Below the pieces are notes generated by a model, which was not told where the DNA came from, searched no databases, and worked only from the letters and a program-made list of their open reading frames with translations. From contig NZ_CP009278.1 of the NCBI RefSeq assembly GCF_000747525.1, forward strand, positions 5,084,001-5,148,000: DNA of 64,000 bases, given 5' to 3'. Source of the DNA: Sphingobacterium sp. ML3W. GTDB taxonomy: Bacteria > Bacteroidota > Bacteroidia > Sphingobacteriales > Sphingobacteriaceae. Below, piece after piece: positions 45,147-55,206 of the stretch (position 1 is the stretch's first letter; each line of letters begins with the position of its first letter). The position numbers and the translations under genes were made by a program.

Positions 45147-46395
45147 GGAGTAAATTTTTTACAATTGATACGTATTTTCCTGTAACTATTGGTTTCGAGT
45201 AATAATTGTGCACCACACCATAACCATCTTTTCCCATTTCAACTAATTGATGATGATTCGTAGTTTTTAAAAATGCTACAATATGCTGTACTTTATCATA
45301 CTCATTACGCTCAGTAATAATTTTGGCACAATTATAATCTTTTAAGAAATTGACAATTGGAGTGCCTTCACCGGAGCAAACAATCAAAGGCTTAGCACAG
45401 GCCATAATGGTATATACTTTAGACGGAAATCCATGTCCTTCCATTTCTTTCGACATAAATATAAACTGCAAATCTGCATATGCCAAGAGTTGTGGCATCA
45501 ATTCACGTGGTTGATAAGGTAGAACATGAACCTTTGATAATCCATTTTTCAGAACAGCCTTTTGCACATATTCTTTCATAACACCCTCACCAATAATAAA
45601 AAACTCAATAGGTTCTTCTCTCAGTAAGATTGCGGTTTTTAATAATGGTTCCCAATCTTGGGCATGCCCTACATTACCCGCATACATTAATTTAATATTC
45701 TTGTTCTCAGGAAAAACTGTCCGATCTAAATTTAGATCACCTGGATAAGGTTTATATAAATCCGTATCAACAAAATTGGGAACAATATGCAATTTACTGT
45801 TATTTTCAAATCGAGGAATTATGGTATCATAGAATACTTGATCAATAGTAGTTACAGCTGCCGATTTATTATAAACAAATTTTTCTAAAGATTTGAGAAG
45901 TTTAATAACAGGCTTTGATTTCAATCCCCCCTGTTCAATTAAAAAGTCAGGATAAATCTCCTGCACATTATAAATAACTTTAGCTCCTTTAAATTTAGCA
46001 ATAATTAAGTTGACTAAACCAATGGTAAGCGGAGGTGAAGGCGATAAAATAACATCAACTTTTCTTTCAAGTAAACCTAAAATTAATGCTAATAGATGCC
46101 AATACACAAATCCTAATAATCTTAAAAAGGTAGATTTAAATTTTACCTGAGGAATATGTTTTACAGGAATACCGAAATAATCTCCTTCATAATAAAGTCC
46201 AAAAATTTTTTTCGTCATCGCATGTCGCTCTACCTGCTCGGAAACTACATTGTAATGAGGAGTTGTTGTTAAAACAACAACCTCATAACCCGCCTCCTTA
46301 AAAGCCAGTGCAATATCATTATACAAATAAGCTGTAGATACACCATCTGGAAAGAAAGCGATACTGTGTATCAAAATTTTTTTCTTTTTTAACAT
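45139..46395 (-). CDS. WbuB-like family 4 glycosyltransferase
   Basis: This 418-aa GT-B enzyme has HSIAFFPDGVSTAYLYNDIA at the start, KVIYNVQEIYPD in the first domain, and MYAGNVGHAQDWEPLL beginning the donor domain. This is the profile of WbuB-type transferases that add FucNAc to GlcNAc-PP-lipid. It overlaps the SDR and lies 79 bp after the amidotransferase group. Confidence 0.87.
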   Translation of the reverse strand: MLKKKKILIHSIAFFPDGVSTAYLYNDIALAFKEAGYEVVVLTTTPHYNVVSEQVERHAMTKKIFGLYYEGDYFGIPVKHIPQVKFKSTFLRLLGFVYWHLLALILGLLERKVDVILSPSPPLTIGLVNLIIAKFKGAKVIYNVQEIYPDFLIEQGGLKSKPVIKLLKSLEKFVYNKSAAVTTIDQVFYDTIIPRFENNSKLHIVPNFVDTDLYKPYPGDLNLDRTVFPENKNIKLMYAGNVGHAQDWEPLLKTAILLREEPIEFFIIGEGVMKEYVQKAVLKNGLSKVHVLPYQPRELMPQLLAYADLQFIFMSKEMEGHGFPSKVYTIMACAKPLIVCSGEGTPIVNFLKDYNCAKIITERNEYDKVQHIVAFLKTTNHHQLVEMGKDGYGVVHNYYSKPIVTGKYVSIVKNLLHD

Positions 46396-46474
46396 CTCTA
46401 AATTTCTTTAGACAATTTTTTTTACGCAATTCGAATTAAAAATTATTGTAAAGCACTTGTCAATTCTATTCAAG

Positions 46475-47251
46475 TTACTTCTCGAACTGATAATTATATA
46501 ATTTTTCTTTCTCTTTTTTTGTGGGATAATTAATGAGTACTGCTTTATAAATCCCTTTAAATACAAATAAACTACCCGCAGAAACACCGATGATATGATG
46601 TTTTTCAATCACTTTCTTTATATCATCTAACGAACCAGCACCACCTAAAACAGTCAAAGGTAAGGAAGTCATCTGTCTGGCTTTATCTATAAGATTCATG
46701 TCATAACCTTTCATCAAACCATCTTGATCTATAGAGTTTATAACAATTTCACCAGCCCCAAAATTATGAGCTTCTTCAATAAATTGGAATGGATTAATAC
46801 CTGTCGACTTTCTCCCATTGTGAGTATATGCCTCGTATCCACCAAATAATTTTTTCTTAACATCCAAAACAACAACAACTGACTGTGAACCAACTCGACT
46901 CGCAATCTCAGTAATCAAAGCGGGATTATTTAACACAGAAGAAGAAAGAGCAATTTTTTCAATACCTAAACCAAAGATACGCTGTGCTTGGTCTACATTT
47001 TTCACTCCTCCTCCATAACATAGTGGCATACGAGATTGATTTGCAATCCGCTCAATTAAACTGTAATTCGGTTCCAAGCCTTTAACAGTTGCATCTATAT
47101 CAAAAATCGCCAATTCATCTACCGCTTTTTCATTAAAGATTCTAACAGCATTAATAGGATCTCCAACATATTTAGAATCTTTAAAATTAACCGTTTTTAC
47201 TAAACCGTTATCTTGAAGAAGTAATGTCGGAATTATTCTAGGTCTTAACAT
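46475..47251 (-). CDS. HisF-like cyclase subunit of a sugar amidotransferase (WbuZ/HisF2)
   Basis: This 258-aa TIM barrel of the HisF family has RPRIIPTLLLQDNGLVKT at the start, LCYGGGVKNVDQA near residue 78, and INSIDQDGLMKGYD with the conserved aspartate. It is a paralogue of histidine biosynthesis HisF, not part of a his operon. With HisH-like and WbuX-like neighbours it should deliver ammonia to form an acetamidino group on an N-acetyl sugar. Confidence 0.92.
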   Translation of the reverse strand: MLRPRIIPTLLLQDNGLVKTVNFKDSKYVGDPINAVRIFNEKAVDELAIFDIDATVKGLEPNYSLIERIANQSRMPLCYGGGVKNVDQAQRIFGLGIEKIALSSSVLNNPALITEIASRVGSQSVVVVLDVKKKLFGGYEAYTHNGRKSTGINPFQFIEEAHNFGAGEIVINSIDQDGLMKGYDMNLIDKARQMTSLPLTVLGGAGSLDDIKKVIEKHHIIGVSAGSLFVFKGIYKAVLINYPTKKEKEKLYNYQFEK

Positions 47252-47256
47252 GATGA

Positions 47257-47871
47257 TTAAAGTTTTGCAAAATTATTTAATAATATTTCACCATAATGAT
47301 GACTCTTCTCGGGATGGAACTGAATTCCGTATCTATTTTTAAAGCTAACTGCACAAGTAAACTCCTCCCCGTAATCCGCAAAAGCCTGTATATCATCCTT
47401 TATATTGCATTCAAAATAATAACTATGTAAGAAGTAAAAAATTGCTTCTTTTTCCAAACCAATAAATAAAGGAGAATTTGTCACAGGCTTTACATCATTC
47501 CAACCCATATGTGGTAGTCGTGTCACTTGATTTATTTTTGTTTCATCAAATAAACGAACAGAAGCATCAATCCAACCTAAACCTTTCAACTTTCCTTCAT
47601 CACTATAATTAGCCATCATTTGCATGCCAACACAAATACCTAAAACTGGCAAACCTTCATTCAATACCAAGTGATCCAAAGTCTCTCTCATACCTGAAGC
47701 ATTCAATTCACTCATAGCATGATCAAAATGTCCTACACCCGGAAGTATTAACTTCTCCACGTATTGCAAATCTTCTTTTGTTTTTGCAATTTTCACAGGA
47801 ATATTTAACCTTTTATAAACATTTACAAAAGCATTTATATTACCTACACCGTAATCAATAATTGTTATCAT
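47257..47871 (-). CDS. HisH-like glutamine amidotransferase (WbuY/HisH2)
   Basis: This 204-aa class I glutaminase has the nucleophile C80 in GICVGMQMM, and H186/E188 in FHPEKSH complete the triad. It releases ammonia from glutamine and passes it through the HisF-like barrel. It lies tightly between the HisF-like (5 bp) and amidotransferase (adjacent) genes. Confidence 0.93.
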   Translation of the reverse strand: MITIIDYGVGNINAFVNVYKRLNIPVKIAKTKEDLQYVEKLILPGVGHFDHAMSELNASGMRETLDHLVLNEGLPVLGICVGMQMMANYSDEGKLKGLGWIDASVRLFDETKINQVTRLPHMGWNDVKPVTNSPLFIGLEKEAIFYFLHSYYFECNIKDDIQAFADYGEEFTCAVSFKNRYGIQFHPEKSHHYGEILLNNFAKL

Positions 47872-49020
47872 CTATCTAAATAGTCTCTTTTCTAGACCAA
47901 TTTTTTGCATAATCTGAGCCCCGAATTTAATCACACCGATTTTATTCTTATAATCATTGTATGTTTTATTAGGCCCTTCAAAAATTTCTCTTAACTGCTC
48001 TGTTCCTAGGTCAAGTTTATGTGCGACATACTCAAATTCCTGAAGTAGGAATTCCTCGGACAATTCAGGTTTAGAAATTCGATCTAACGCATCATTTCTA
48101 GACATTTGCCCTGTCAGAATTAAAGAAGAAAAATGTGCTCGTCTTTTCTCAAAGCCAAATTTTCGTGGCAACCAATAATCTTCATAGAATCTGGTAAATC
48201 TGGATTCATGATGTTTATGCAAAAATGGTTCCCATCCATAATTTTCTATCAATAATTGCTCAGCTTCCTTTTTTATAAATGGAATATGATTTAACGGCTT
48301 AAAAACCTGCATTCCATATACATACTTATAATAGATCTTGTAAGATAAAATATCCACTAAAGGAAATGTTTTGAGTGGTCGTTGCCCAAACTTACCATGA
48401 ATGTCCTTTACTAAAAGAGTATCAATGCCAGGAAAACCGCCCCATTCCTCAGGTTCACGACAACATTCTGTTGAGAAATTTCCTCCAGTTAGTATATGAT
48501 TGAAGTTATTCTTACGAGCAAATTGATATAATGCCGAAAAAAAAGCATAGTCTTGAGGTAGATCCTGATCCGTTATTTGAGATTTCAGAAAAGCTAATTG
48601 TAAATCTTTCATTTCTTCCCAATTGATCACTTCGGTATATAAATCAAGACTTAAACCGTTTATCAGCTTTTCTATATTACCAACAGCCTTATCTGTATTC
48701 CAACCCGCATCTACATGAAAGATTAATGGACGAAGTCCCATTATTTCTTTTGCCACATAGGCTACATATGAACTATCTAATCCACCACTTAATCCAATAA
48801 TACAGTCAAAATCTTTATTACGACTTGTTTTCTTAATGTGAGCAGCCATTTTCATTAACTCATCAAATCCCTTTTCATCCGTGTACCAGTTCGGTTCAAT
48901 ATTGACTTTAAAATTAGTATAATAGTCGCTTTCACCATTATTATTAAAGATAATATTCGGATCTGATGTATCCATTATAGTCTTTGTACAGATTTGATAT
49001 GGTCTGTTATTCATTTTCAC
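47872..49020 (-). CDS. N-acetyl sugar amidotransferase (WbuX/WbpG/PseA family)
   Basis: This 382-aa PP-loop ATPase has SGGLDSSYVAYVA starting near residue 78 and GGNFSTECCREPEEWGG in the middle. The family converts an N-acetyl group to an N-acetamidino group using ATP and ammonia from HisH/HisF, as in pseudaminic-type acid or ManNAc3NAm synthesis. With the NeuB-type synthase nearby, an amidino nonulosonate is one option, but an amidino hexosamine is equally possible. Confidence 0.92.
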   Translation of the reverse strand: MKMNNRPYQICTKTIMDTSDPNIIFNNNGESDYYTNFKVNIEPNWYTDEKGFDELMKMAAHIKKTSRNKDFDCIIGLSGGLDSSYVAYVAKEIMGLRPLIFHVDAGWNTDKAVGNIEKLINGLSLDLYTEVINWEEMKDLQLAFLKSQITDQDLPQDYAFFSALYQFARKNNFNHILTGGNFSTECCREPEEWGGFPGIDTLLVKDIHGKFGQRPLKTFPLVDILSYKIYYKYVYGMQVFKPLNHIPFIKKEAEQLLIENYGWEPFLHKHHESRFTRFYEDYWLPRKFGFEKRRAHFSSLILTGQMSRNDALDRISKPELSEEFLLQEFEYVAHKLDLGTEQLREIFEGPNKTYNDYKNKIGVIKFGAQIMQKIGLEKRLFR

Positions 49021-50239
49021 TTAAATTTAATAATTCCTTATATAAAGCAATATACTCAGAGAATCTATCTTGCTTTTTAAAATGTAATTCTGCTCTTTTT
49101 CTACAGTTATTAAAATAGTATTCTTTGCCATGTTCTTTGATTTCTTCAATGGCTGATTTTAATCCTTCAATATCACCTTTTTCTACAACAATTCCAGTTT
49201 CTCTATCAATTGTCTCAGGAGAGCCACCAGAATTAAAAGTAATCACAGGTGTGCCGCAAGACAGAGATTCAATATTTGTTAATCCTAATGCCTCTTCTAG
49301 AGTTGGATTAACAAAAACATCAGATGACGAATAAAAATTTGCAAGTTCTTCGATACTATTTGTTTTTTCCAGGCCTATAATACCTGTAGGTAATTCCGAT
49401 ATTTGTCGGGCACTTAATCCAATAAGTACAATTTGATAGTCACTAGATAGCTTATCATATAGCTCAATAAAATATTTTAAACCTTTTCTAATATCCCACG
49501 GACTGGCAACACCTAAAATCATGAATTTATTGCCAATATTAAATTTTGGCCTTACTTCATTTTCTCTGTAACTAAATTTATCAATATCAATTCCGTTTTG
49601 AATGACACGTATCTGACATTCCTTAAAGAATGATTTCTTCGTCTCATCCGCTAACCAGTAAGAAACAGGTACAATAGTTAGGTTGGGTACACTTGTAAAA
49701 AGATTCTTCTTCTCAGTGAAATTACTTTCTGACCTGTCCAACAGTAATGATTTTGGATATGATTGAATTTGCGGACATTGGCGACAGTGATCTTTCCACT
49801 TTGCACAGCCTATTTGATCATAATATGCACAGTGACCTGTAAATGACCAACAGTCATGAAAAGTCCATACAACTGGTATTTTGACATGTTGCAAATATTT
49901 AAATAAAACCTCAATATTTATAAAGTATCCATGCAAATGATGAAGATGAATAATATCCGGTCGAATTGCATCAATACAATCAATTAACTTATTAGTAGCA
50001 TTAAATGAAAAATGTCCATGTTTATCCGTTAATCTAGTCATTAATACGTGAAAGTAAACACCTAGTTTATTGCCGATTTTTATTGCTTTGGATGTAGTAG
50101 TGCTGCCCTCTCGTCCATATGCGATAAAACTTTGCCAGCCTTCTTTAAGAATACTTTCACCTATCTGTTCTGAAATTTTGCCAACAGAACCCACATTTAA
50201 TTCGCTACTTATTTGAAATACTTTCATTGGGAAATACAA
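49007..50239 (-). CDS. Family 4 glycosyltransferase (WcaC-like)
   Basis: This 410-aa GT-B enzyme has HLHHLHGYFIN, a cysteine-containing FHDCWSFTGHCAYYD and CAKWKDHCRQCP stretch (about 130-160) typical of this WcaC-like subgroup, and an intact E-x7-E in LEEALGLTNIES. It overlaps the amidotransferase gene by 14 bp and the polymerase gene by 16 bp. Confidence 0.87.
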   Translation of the reverse strand: MYFPMKVFQISSELNVGSVGKISEQIGESILKEGWQSFIAYGREGSTTTSKAIKIGNKLGVYFHVLMTRLTDKHGHFSFNATNKLIDCIDAIRPDIIHLHHLHGYFINIEVLFKYLQHVKIPVVWTFHDCWSFTGHCAYYDQIGCAKWKDHCRQCPQIQSYPKSLLLDRSESNFTEKKNLFTSVPNLTIVPVSYWLADETKKSFFKECQIRVIQNGIDIDKFSYRENEVRPKFNIGNKFMILGVASPWDIRKGLKYFIELYDKLSSDYQIVLIGLSARQISELPTGIIGLEKTNSIEELANFYSSSDVFVNPTLEEALGLTNIESLSCGTPVITFNSGGSPETIDRETGIVVEKGDIEGLKSAIEEIKEHGKEYYFNNCRKRAELHFKKQDRFSEYIALYKELLNLSENE

Positions 50240-51321
50240 GGCTTATTCTCTGTTTTAATTAATTGTAGAAAAACAAGATAATAAATAACAATATCTAAAA
50301 AATCGATAAAAAAAACTTGATCTGTAAAAGCTCTAATTAATAAAATAATCAATAAGCCCTTATAAAAATAATTGCCAGGTTTACAAATCACATAAAAAAA
50401 TAAAGCATATAATAAAAAACCGAAAAAACCGAAAAAATAATGGGCAGAAAAAAGAGAATTATGCAGGTTAAAATCATATACTGCAAATATAGGATCAATT
50501 AAAGGGACACCAATAATGAAATATAAAATATTATTCCTAATTAGTGCCAGATAGGTATCCATGATATCTTGTCTCCCAGTTAAATCCATTCCAAATTCAG
50601 CAAAACGACTAAAGGAATTATCAAAAAATAATGTAATCAAATCATAATTGTAATAAAAAAAACTTAAAAGAATTAAGATTAGAATTCCTGTTCGCTTTAC
50701 TATTGATATCATACTTAATTTGCTGAGTTGATATACAAAAATAAATAATAATAATAATAAAGAAGATATAATGCCGGAACGACCTATCATCAATAACGCT
50801 ACTACAGTTGAAAAAAGAGCAGGATATATGCTGACATGTTTATTCCATCTAAAATCTTCTACATAATAACAAACTGTATAAATTAAAAAATAAAAACTTA
50901 CCATATTACGACTGCGATTATACAATATAAAGTCTAAGTCAGTTCCAATAAGTAAATGGTATAGGATATATATTCCAAATATTGATAATAGCACAAAAAA
51001 AACATTAGGCCCTATCTTCTTCTCGAGCATAATCTGTACTATTATGCAAAAAAACATTTGATAAATGAGCAAACTACTGTTAGCAAAAAAAATTTTAAAA
51101 ACAAAAAATACTCCTGATATTAGTGAAAGACCTAGAAAAAAAGCAAAATAACTAACATTTTTAGAAGTTAATCTAAATTCTATACAAAAAACAACAAATA
51201 AATATGCAAGTAATACAGGCATTTTAATTATCCCAGAAGAACTAAATCCCAGAAATAGTAAATGATAACACAGAATATATATCTGATATCGGTTCCATAT
51301 TTCAATTTTAAAGTTAGTCAA
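50224..51321 (-). CDS. Wzy-like polysaccharide polymerase (right half)
   Basis: This 365-aa integral membrane protein has about ten helices. The only large soluble loop (about 225-265) contains FAEFGMDLTGRQDIMDTYL, like the loop of Wzy polymerases. Sequence identity in this family is low, so the assignment rests on topology and on its place between glycosyltransferases and a flippase. Confidence 0.75.
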   Translation of the reverse strand: MTNFKIEIWNRYQIYILCYHLLFLGFSSSGIIKMPVLLAYLFVVFCIEFRLTSKNVSYFAFFLGLSLISGVFFVFKIFFANSSLLIYQMFFCIIVQIMLEKKIGPNVFFVLLSIFGIYILYHLLIGTDLDFILYNRSRNMVSFYFLIYTVCYYVEDFRWNKHVSIYPALFSTVVALLMIGRSGIISSLLLLLFIFVYQLSKLSMISIVKRTGILILILLSFFYYNYDLITLFFDNSFSRFAEFGMDLTGRQDIMDTYLALIRNNILYFIIGVPLIDPIFAVYDFNLHNSLFSAHYFFGFFGFLLYALFFYVICKPGNYFYKGLLIILLIRAFTDQVFFIDFLDIVIYYLVFLQLIKTENKPCISQ

Positions 51322-52195
51322 TTCTCTTTTGATTTATATCTGTTAAATACAATAACGCACTTGAACCTTCATGATAGACGGTCAAACTTTTAGAAAATTT
51401 TTTAAAATCTATTAGTAAAATTTCAACTAAAGCTGAATTTGATAAAATTGAGTCATATACAAACTCAAACTCACTATTAATTAAACGTGGATGTGGTTTT
51501 AAAAGATACAGTGCATTCTCGTTTTTCATTTCATTCCTGTTATCTGTTAGTATTTTATCAATTTTTATATTATAATTCCAATTTGTAAGGTACAAATGCA
51601 CATCTCTTCCCGCAACTAGTTTTTTATAAAAATCACGTTGCTCTTTCGAAATCAAATCCATCTTAATCAGCTCTAGATTATCTAGAAAACTTCTTCTAAA
51701 GCGCAATCTTGTTTTATGAAAATCAGGAACTAACTTTTCATGTTTCGCTACATCATACATATACAGCCCCTTCACAAATCTACTTCCTCCAAAATATTCA
51801 CTTACACCGAAAAATTTCAAAAGCATAACCAATATTTTGTTAGGGTGTGTCGCAGAAATTAAATCTGACCTATAGGTGCCTGTTCCTTCTTCATAAACAA
51901 AAATTTCTTTCGTCTTTATCTTTCTCAATTTTAGTGCAGTCCTCATTCCATAATCAGAATCAATATATAGATAATCTTCAATTGATACGTTTCTATTGAT
52001 AAATTCAAATGCCTGATTATAAGTACTAAAACTATAAGTACTATCCCAATATGTGGAATTACGAATCCGGTCAAAAAGAGTGTTAGCGCCCTCAAAATCA
52101 GAAAGAAAAATTAGAATATTTATTCCCTCGGTTGAAATATTTATTGCATTACAATATTGCAGGGGCGTTGTTACTAAATAATAATTTTTTCTCAT
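51314..52195 (-). CDS. Sialyltransferase-like glycosyltransferase (bacterial GT52/polysialyltransferase type)
   Basis: This 293-aa protein has EEG at 102-104 (YEEGTGTYR), KPHP at 233-236 and HEGSSA at 275-280. These fit the (D/E)(D/E)G, HP and S-S/T motifs of bacterial sialyltransferases. Three genes for nonulosonic acid synthesis and activation lie just upstream, so the donor is likely a CMP-nonulosonate. It overlaps the polymerase gene by 8 bp. The family call is by motif only and needs a structural comparison to be sure. Confidence 0.7.
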   Translation of the reverse strand: MRKNYYLVTTPLQYCNAINISTEGINILIFLSDFEGANTLFDRIRNSTYWDSTYSFSTYNQAFEFINRNVSIEDYLYIDSDYGMRTALKLRKIKTKEIFVYEEGTGTYRSDLISATHPNKILVMLLKFFGVSEYFGGSRFVKGLYMYDVAKHEKLVPDFHKTRLRFRRSFLDNLELIKMDLISKEQRDFYKKLVAGRDVHLYLTNWNYNIKIDKILTDNRNEMKNENALYLLKPHPRLINSEFEFVYDSILSNSALVEILLIDFKKFSKSLTVYHEGSSALLYLTDINQKRID

Positions 52196-53643
52196 TAAAT
52201 GTTGAATATGTCCGGGTTTTGAAAAAGCATTTTAATATTTCTAATGGAAAAAAGCATTTTTTTTATATTTAATACAAAAAATGCAAATAGTGGAATTAAA
52301 ATCATTAAAAAATGTAGATCCATAATAATGATAATTACAGCAATAAAAAAGGGAACTAAAATTGAAATATCAAAGCCTATACGAAGAACATTTAACAAAC
52401 GATCTTCAGGTAAGAATAAAAATTTGCAAACTTTAATCGCCAGTACAAAATTGAATGTTAGATACGCAATTGATGTAGCAATTAGAACATTATAATAGGT
52501 AACCTGATAATAGTAAATCAAAATAAAACCTAAAGCTATATTTAAGATTAATGAAAATAAAGAGGTTAGTGCTAAAAAGTTTTGAGCTCCTTTTGCAATT
52601 AAAAACCCTTGTAATCCAAAGCTGTTTGATAGTAATGTCACGACGACTAGAGAAAGTGAAAATGATTGGTAGGTGTCATTAAACTGTCCAAAATAAACAC
52701 TCAACAGCGGGTATAAAAGCAGAGCAATATAAAAGCATAAATGGGAAAATATAAGATAAATAGTCCTAATTTTCACTAAAAGTTGCTTTGAAGCATCAAT
52801 AGAAAACTGCTTAAATCTGTTAATTAATTTTGGCCAAATTAGAAAAGAAAATGACTCACTTAATAATACAATAATATTTGCTAAAGAGAATGTGAAAGTA
52901 AAATAACCAAAATCTTCTACCGAATAGTATGAACTTACAAAGGTTCTTGTAGAAATAAATATTAAATAGAAAAATGTATTATAAAAAAATAGTGGTAAAG
53001 CCAGTCTTAACACTGACTTTTGCAAACGCAAACTTAAATTAAAACTAATCCTTATAGGAAGACTTAAGTATAGAAAGAATAATATGAACAGATTTACGAT
53101 TGCGTAACACATTAAAAGTAAGTCTAATAATCTTTCCTCTTTAAAAAGGAATAATAATACCGACGTTGTTATTGGAAATATTGCTTGTGCAATTGTAATC
53201 TGATTTATAGCGCCATAAACTCGAACAACATTGGTCAAAAGAGAATTAAAATATGCAGTTGAAAAAACTATTATAGATACCAATAAATATTTACTTATCT
53301 GATACTTACTACCCAAATCGTATTCAATAACTAAAATAGAATAAGTAATAATAGCAACTATAGACAATAAAAAAAGTAAAAACATAGAATTACCCACAAC
53401 TAAAGAGATATATTTCTTTTTCTCTTTAGTTGTGGAGCAAATTACATTAACAGAATGAGAGATTCCCAAATTCAGCTGGTCAAAATATTGAAAAACTAAA
53501 TTTGCAAAACCCCACACTCCTAGATAATATGGACCTAACTTGAAGGCGATAAAAAATGCATTCAAAAACTGAAGGCCATAAATCATGTATTTTGACAAAA
53601 TAAAAATTAAAGAAGAATTTAATTTTTTAAAAATGCCAATCAT
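52195..53643 (-). CDS. Wzx-type flippase (right half)
   Basis: This 482-aa protein has 12 to 14 hydrophobic helices and belongs to the polysaccharide biosynthesis/MVF flippase superfamily. It shows little similarity to the flippase at 35704 by eye. It joins the KdsC-like gene with a 4-bp overlap. A separate flippase supports the idea of a second repeat unit being made in the right half. Confidence 0.87.
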   Translation of the reverse strand: MIGIFKKLNSSLIFILSKYMIYGLQFLNAFFIAFKLGPYYLGVWGFANLVFQYFDQLNLGISHSVNVICSTTKEKKKYISLVVGNSMFLLFLLSIVAIITYSILVIEYDLGSKYQISKYLLVSIIVFSTAYFNSLLTNVVRVYGAINQITIAQAIFPITTSVLLFLFKEERLLDLLLMCYAIVNLFILFFLYLSLPIRISFNLSLRLQKSVLRLALPLFFYNTFFYLIFISTRTFVSSYYSVEDFGYFTFTFSLANIIVLLSESFSFLIWPKLINRFKQFSIDASKQLLVKIRTIYLIFSHLCFYIALLLYPLLSVYFGQFNDTYQSFSLSLVVVTLLSNSFGLQGFLIAKGAQNFLALTSLFSLILNIALGFILIYYYQVTYYNVLIATSIAYLTFNFVLAIKVCKFLFLPEDRLLNVLRIGFDISILVPFFIAVIIIIMDLHFLMILIPLFAFFVLNIKKMLFSIRNIKMLFQNPDIFNI

Positions 53644-54149
53644 TGTATGTTTAATTTGATATTATGAACTATCTTTTTCAACTGTTCTACCCCAATAATG
53701 TGTTCGACAAACTCTCTAAACACACCATCTCCCCCTCTACTCTTACAAATATGATCACATAATTCTTGGATATAAAAAGAAGCACTAGATGGACATGATG
53801 AAAAACCAACGTGCTGTAAAACTTCCATGTCATTTAAATCATCGCCTATGTAAGCAACATCGTCTAAATGAATGTCAAGCGAATCACAAATTGACTGCAA
53901 AACTTCTAACTTATTCTTTACACCCATGTAGAGGTGTTCAATCTTTAATTTCTCGGCCCTTCTTTTTACAATAGCAGTATCCTCTCCAGTGATAATAACA
54001 ACGGGAATCTCCATATATTTCGCAAATAATACACCTGCACTATCTAGTGTATTAAATTTTTTCCACTCATTTCCTAACTGGTCATAATACATGCCGCCGT
54101 CCGTCCAAACACCATCTATATCAGTTGCAATCAATTTTGGAAGTTTCAT
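53640..54149 (-). CDS. KdsC-like HAD phosphatase
   Basis: This 169-aa protein has the HAD nucleophile pair D10/D12 in ATDIDGVWTDGG, VIITGEDTAIV (motif II) and YIGDDLNDMEVL (motif III). It is of KdsC/NeuA-phosphatase type, and most likely dephosphorylates the 9-phosphate of a nonulosonic acid made by the NeuB-type enzyme next to it. If so, the synthase would use a 6-phosphate sugar. Confidence 0.88.
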   Translation of the reverse strand: MKLPKLIATDIDGVWTDGGMYYDQLGNEWKKFNTLDSAGVLFAKYMEIPVVIITGEDTAIVKRRAEKLKIEHLYMGVKNKLEVLQSICDSLDIHLDDVAYIGDDLNDMEVLQHVGFSSCPSSASFYIQELCDHICKSRGGDGVFREFVEHIIGVEQLKKIVHNIKLNIQ

Positions 54150-54157
54150 AAAAATAA

Positions 54158-55204
54158 TTAAAGTACGAAAGTTTTATAAATAACTTCATCAGCAGGGATA
54201 TCACAGTTTAATTCTCTGCCAAGCAGTTCTTCTCTATCTGCCCATTTAATCCCGTCGCCCGGAGAAAGCATCTGCAAATCTTCTTCTTTAATCACTTCTC
54301 CTTTCTTCATTAACCTTTTTGTAGCTATAGATCTTTCTAATTTATTTTTTGCACCTGATACGTCACTGTCTATAAATATATCTTCAATACCTAAGGAGCG
54401 CTCTAACATGCGAATGTCTCGAACCATACGATTTACACCATCTGGACCTAATGAACCGGCCTGATCTGTTCCTTTCATTCTTCTATCAATCGTTATATGT
54501 TTCTCAATAATTTCGGCACCCATTGCCACTGCAGCAAGAGGTGTTGATATTCCGATGGTATGATCTGAATATCCGACCCTGTAATCTTTATAATTATTTT
54601 TTAAAAATTTGATTGTATTAAGATTGACATTTTTAGGATGTGTAGGGTATTGAGAGACACAATGAAGTATGCTCAAGTTAGAATGATACTTAGCAATAAC
54701 CGTAATGGCGTCATCAAGCTCCTTTTTTCCAGCCATACCTGTTGAAACAATAATTGGAATTTTAGTTTCGGCCAATGCCTCTAGTAGTGGAAGATTAGTC
54801 AAATCTCGGCTGGCAACCTTTAAATAGTCGGGCTCGAAATATCTTAGTAAAGATAAACAGCCTACAGCACAAAGAGTCTCAACAAAATCGATTCCCTTGG
54901 CCTTCGCATATTTATAAATTTCAAAGTGCTCCTCATCATTTAACTCCAATACTTCACGATGTACCCCGTAAGTAGCTCCAAATGAATACGGGGAATTATA
55001 TGCGGCATTCATCTGTGATTTTGATAGTTCCTGCTTTAAGTCTCTTTTTGTTAACTTAACTGCATTCATTGGTTTCAATTGTAAATTGAACAAATCTTCT
55101 TCTACAGGCCTGCAAGCTAAATCAATTATCAATTTTGCTAAATCAACTGATCCGTTGTGATTTTGACCAATCTCACCAATTACATATACTTCTTTACTCA
55201 TCAT
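54158..55204 (-). CDS. neuB: NeuB-family nonulosonic acid synthase
   Basis: This 348-aa TIM-barrel synthase has EIGQNHNGSVDLAK at the start, VSTGMAGKKELDDAI, and RVGYSDHTIGISTPLAAVAMG. Residues from about 285 form the SAF antifreeze-like domain (ATKRLMKKGEVIKEEDLQML). It condenses phosphoenolpyruvate with a six-carbon amino sugar, giving sialic, legionaminic or pseudaminic acid. Which one is not clear, as no NeuC-type epimerase is nearby. It sits 2 bp after the cytidylyltransferase gene. Confidence 0.92.
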   Translation of the reverse strand: MMSKEVYVIGEIGQNHNGSVDLAKLIIDLACRPVEEDLFNLQLKPMNAVKLTKRDLKQELSKSQMNAAYNSPYSFGATYGVHREVLELNDEEHFEIYKYAKAKGIDFVETLCAVGCLSLLRYFEPDYLKVASRDLTNLPLLEALAETKIPIIVSTGMAGKKELDDAITVIAKYHSNLSILHCVSQYPTHPKNVNLNTIKFLKNNYKDYRVGYSDHTIGISTPLAAVAMGAEIIEKHITIDRRMKGTDQAGSLGPDGVNRMVRDIRMLERSLGIEDIFIDSDVSGAKNKLERSIATKRLMKKGEVIKEEDLQMLSPGDGIKWADREELLGRELNCDIPADEVIYKTFVL

Positions 55205-55206
55205 AA

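Noticed and set aside
46408..46608. 66-aa minus-strand frame
   Set aside because: It overlaps the end of the HisF-like gene in another frame and is not supported by any motif.
46475..47871. Histidine biosynthesis hisF/hisH
   Set aside because: No other his genes are near. The adjacent sugar amidotransferase shows that they are the paralogues used in amidino-sugar formation.
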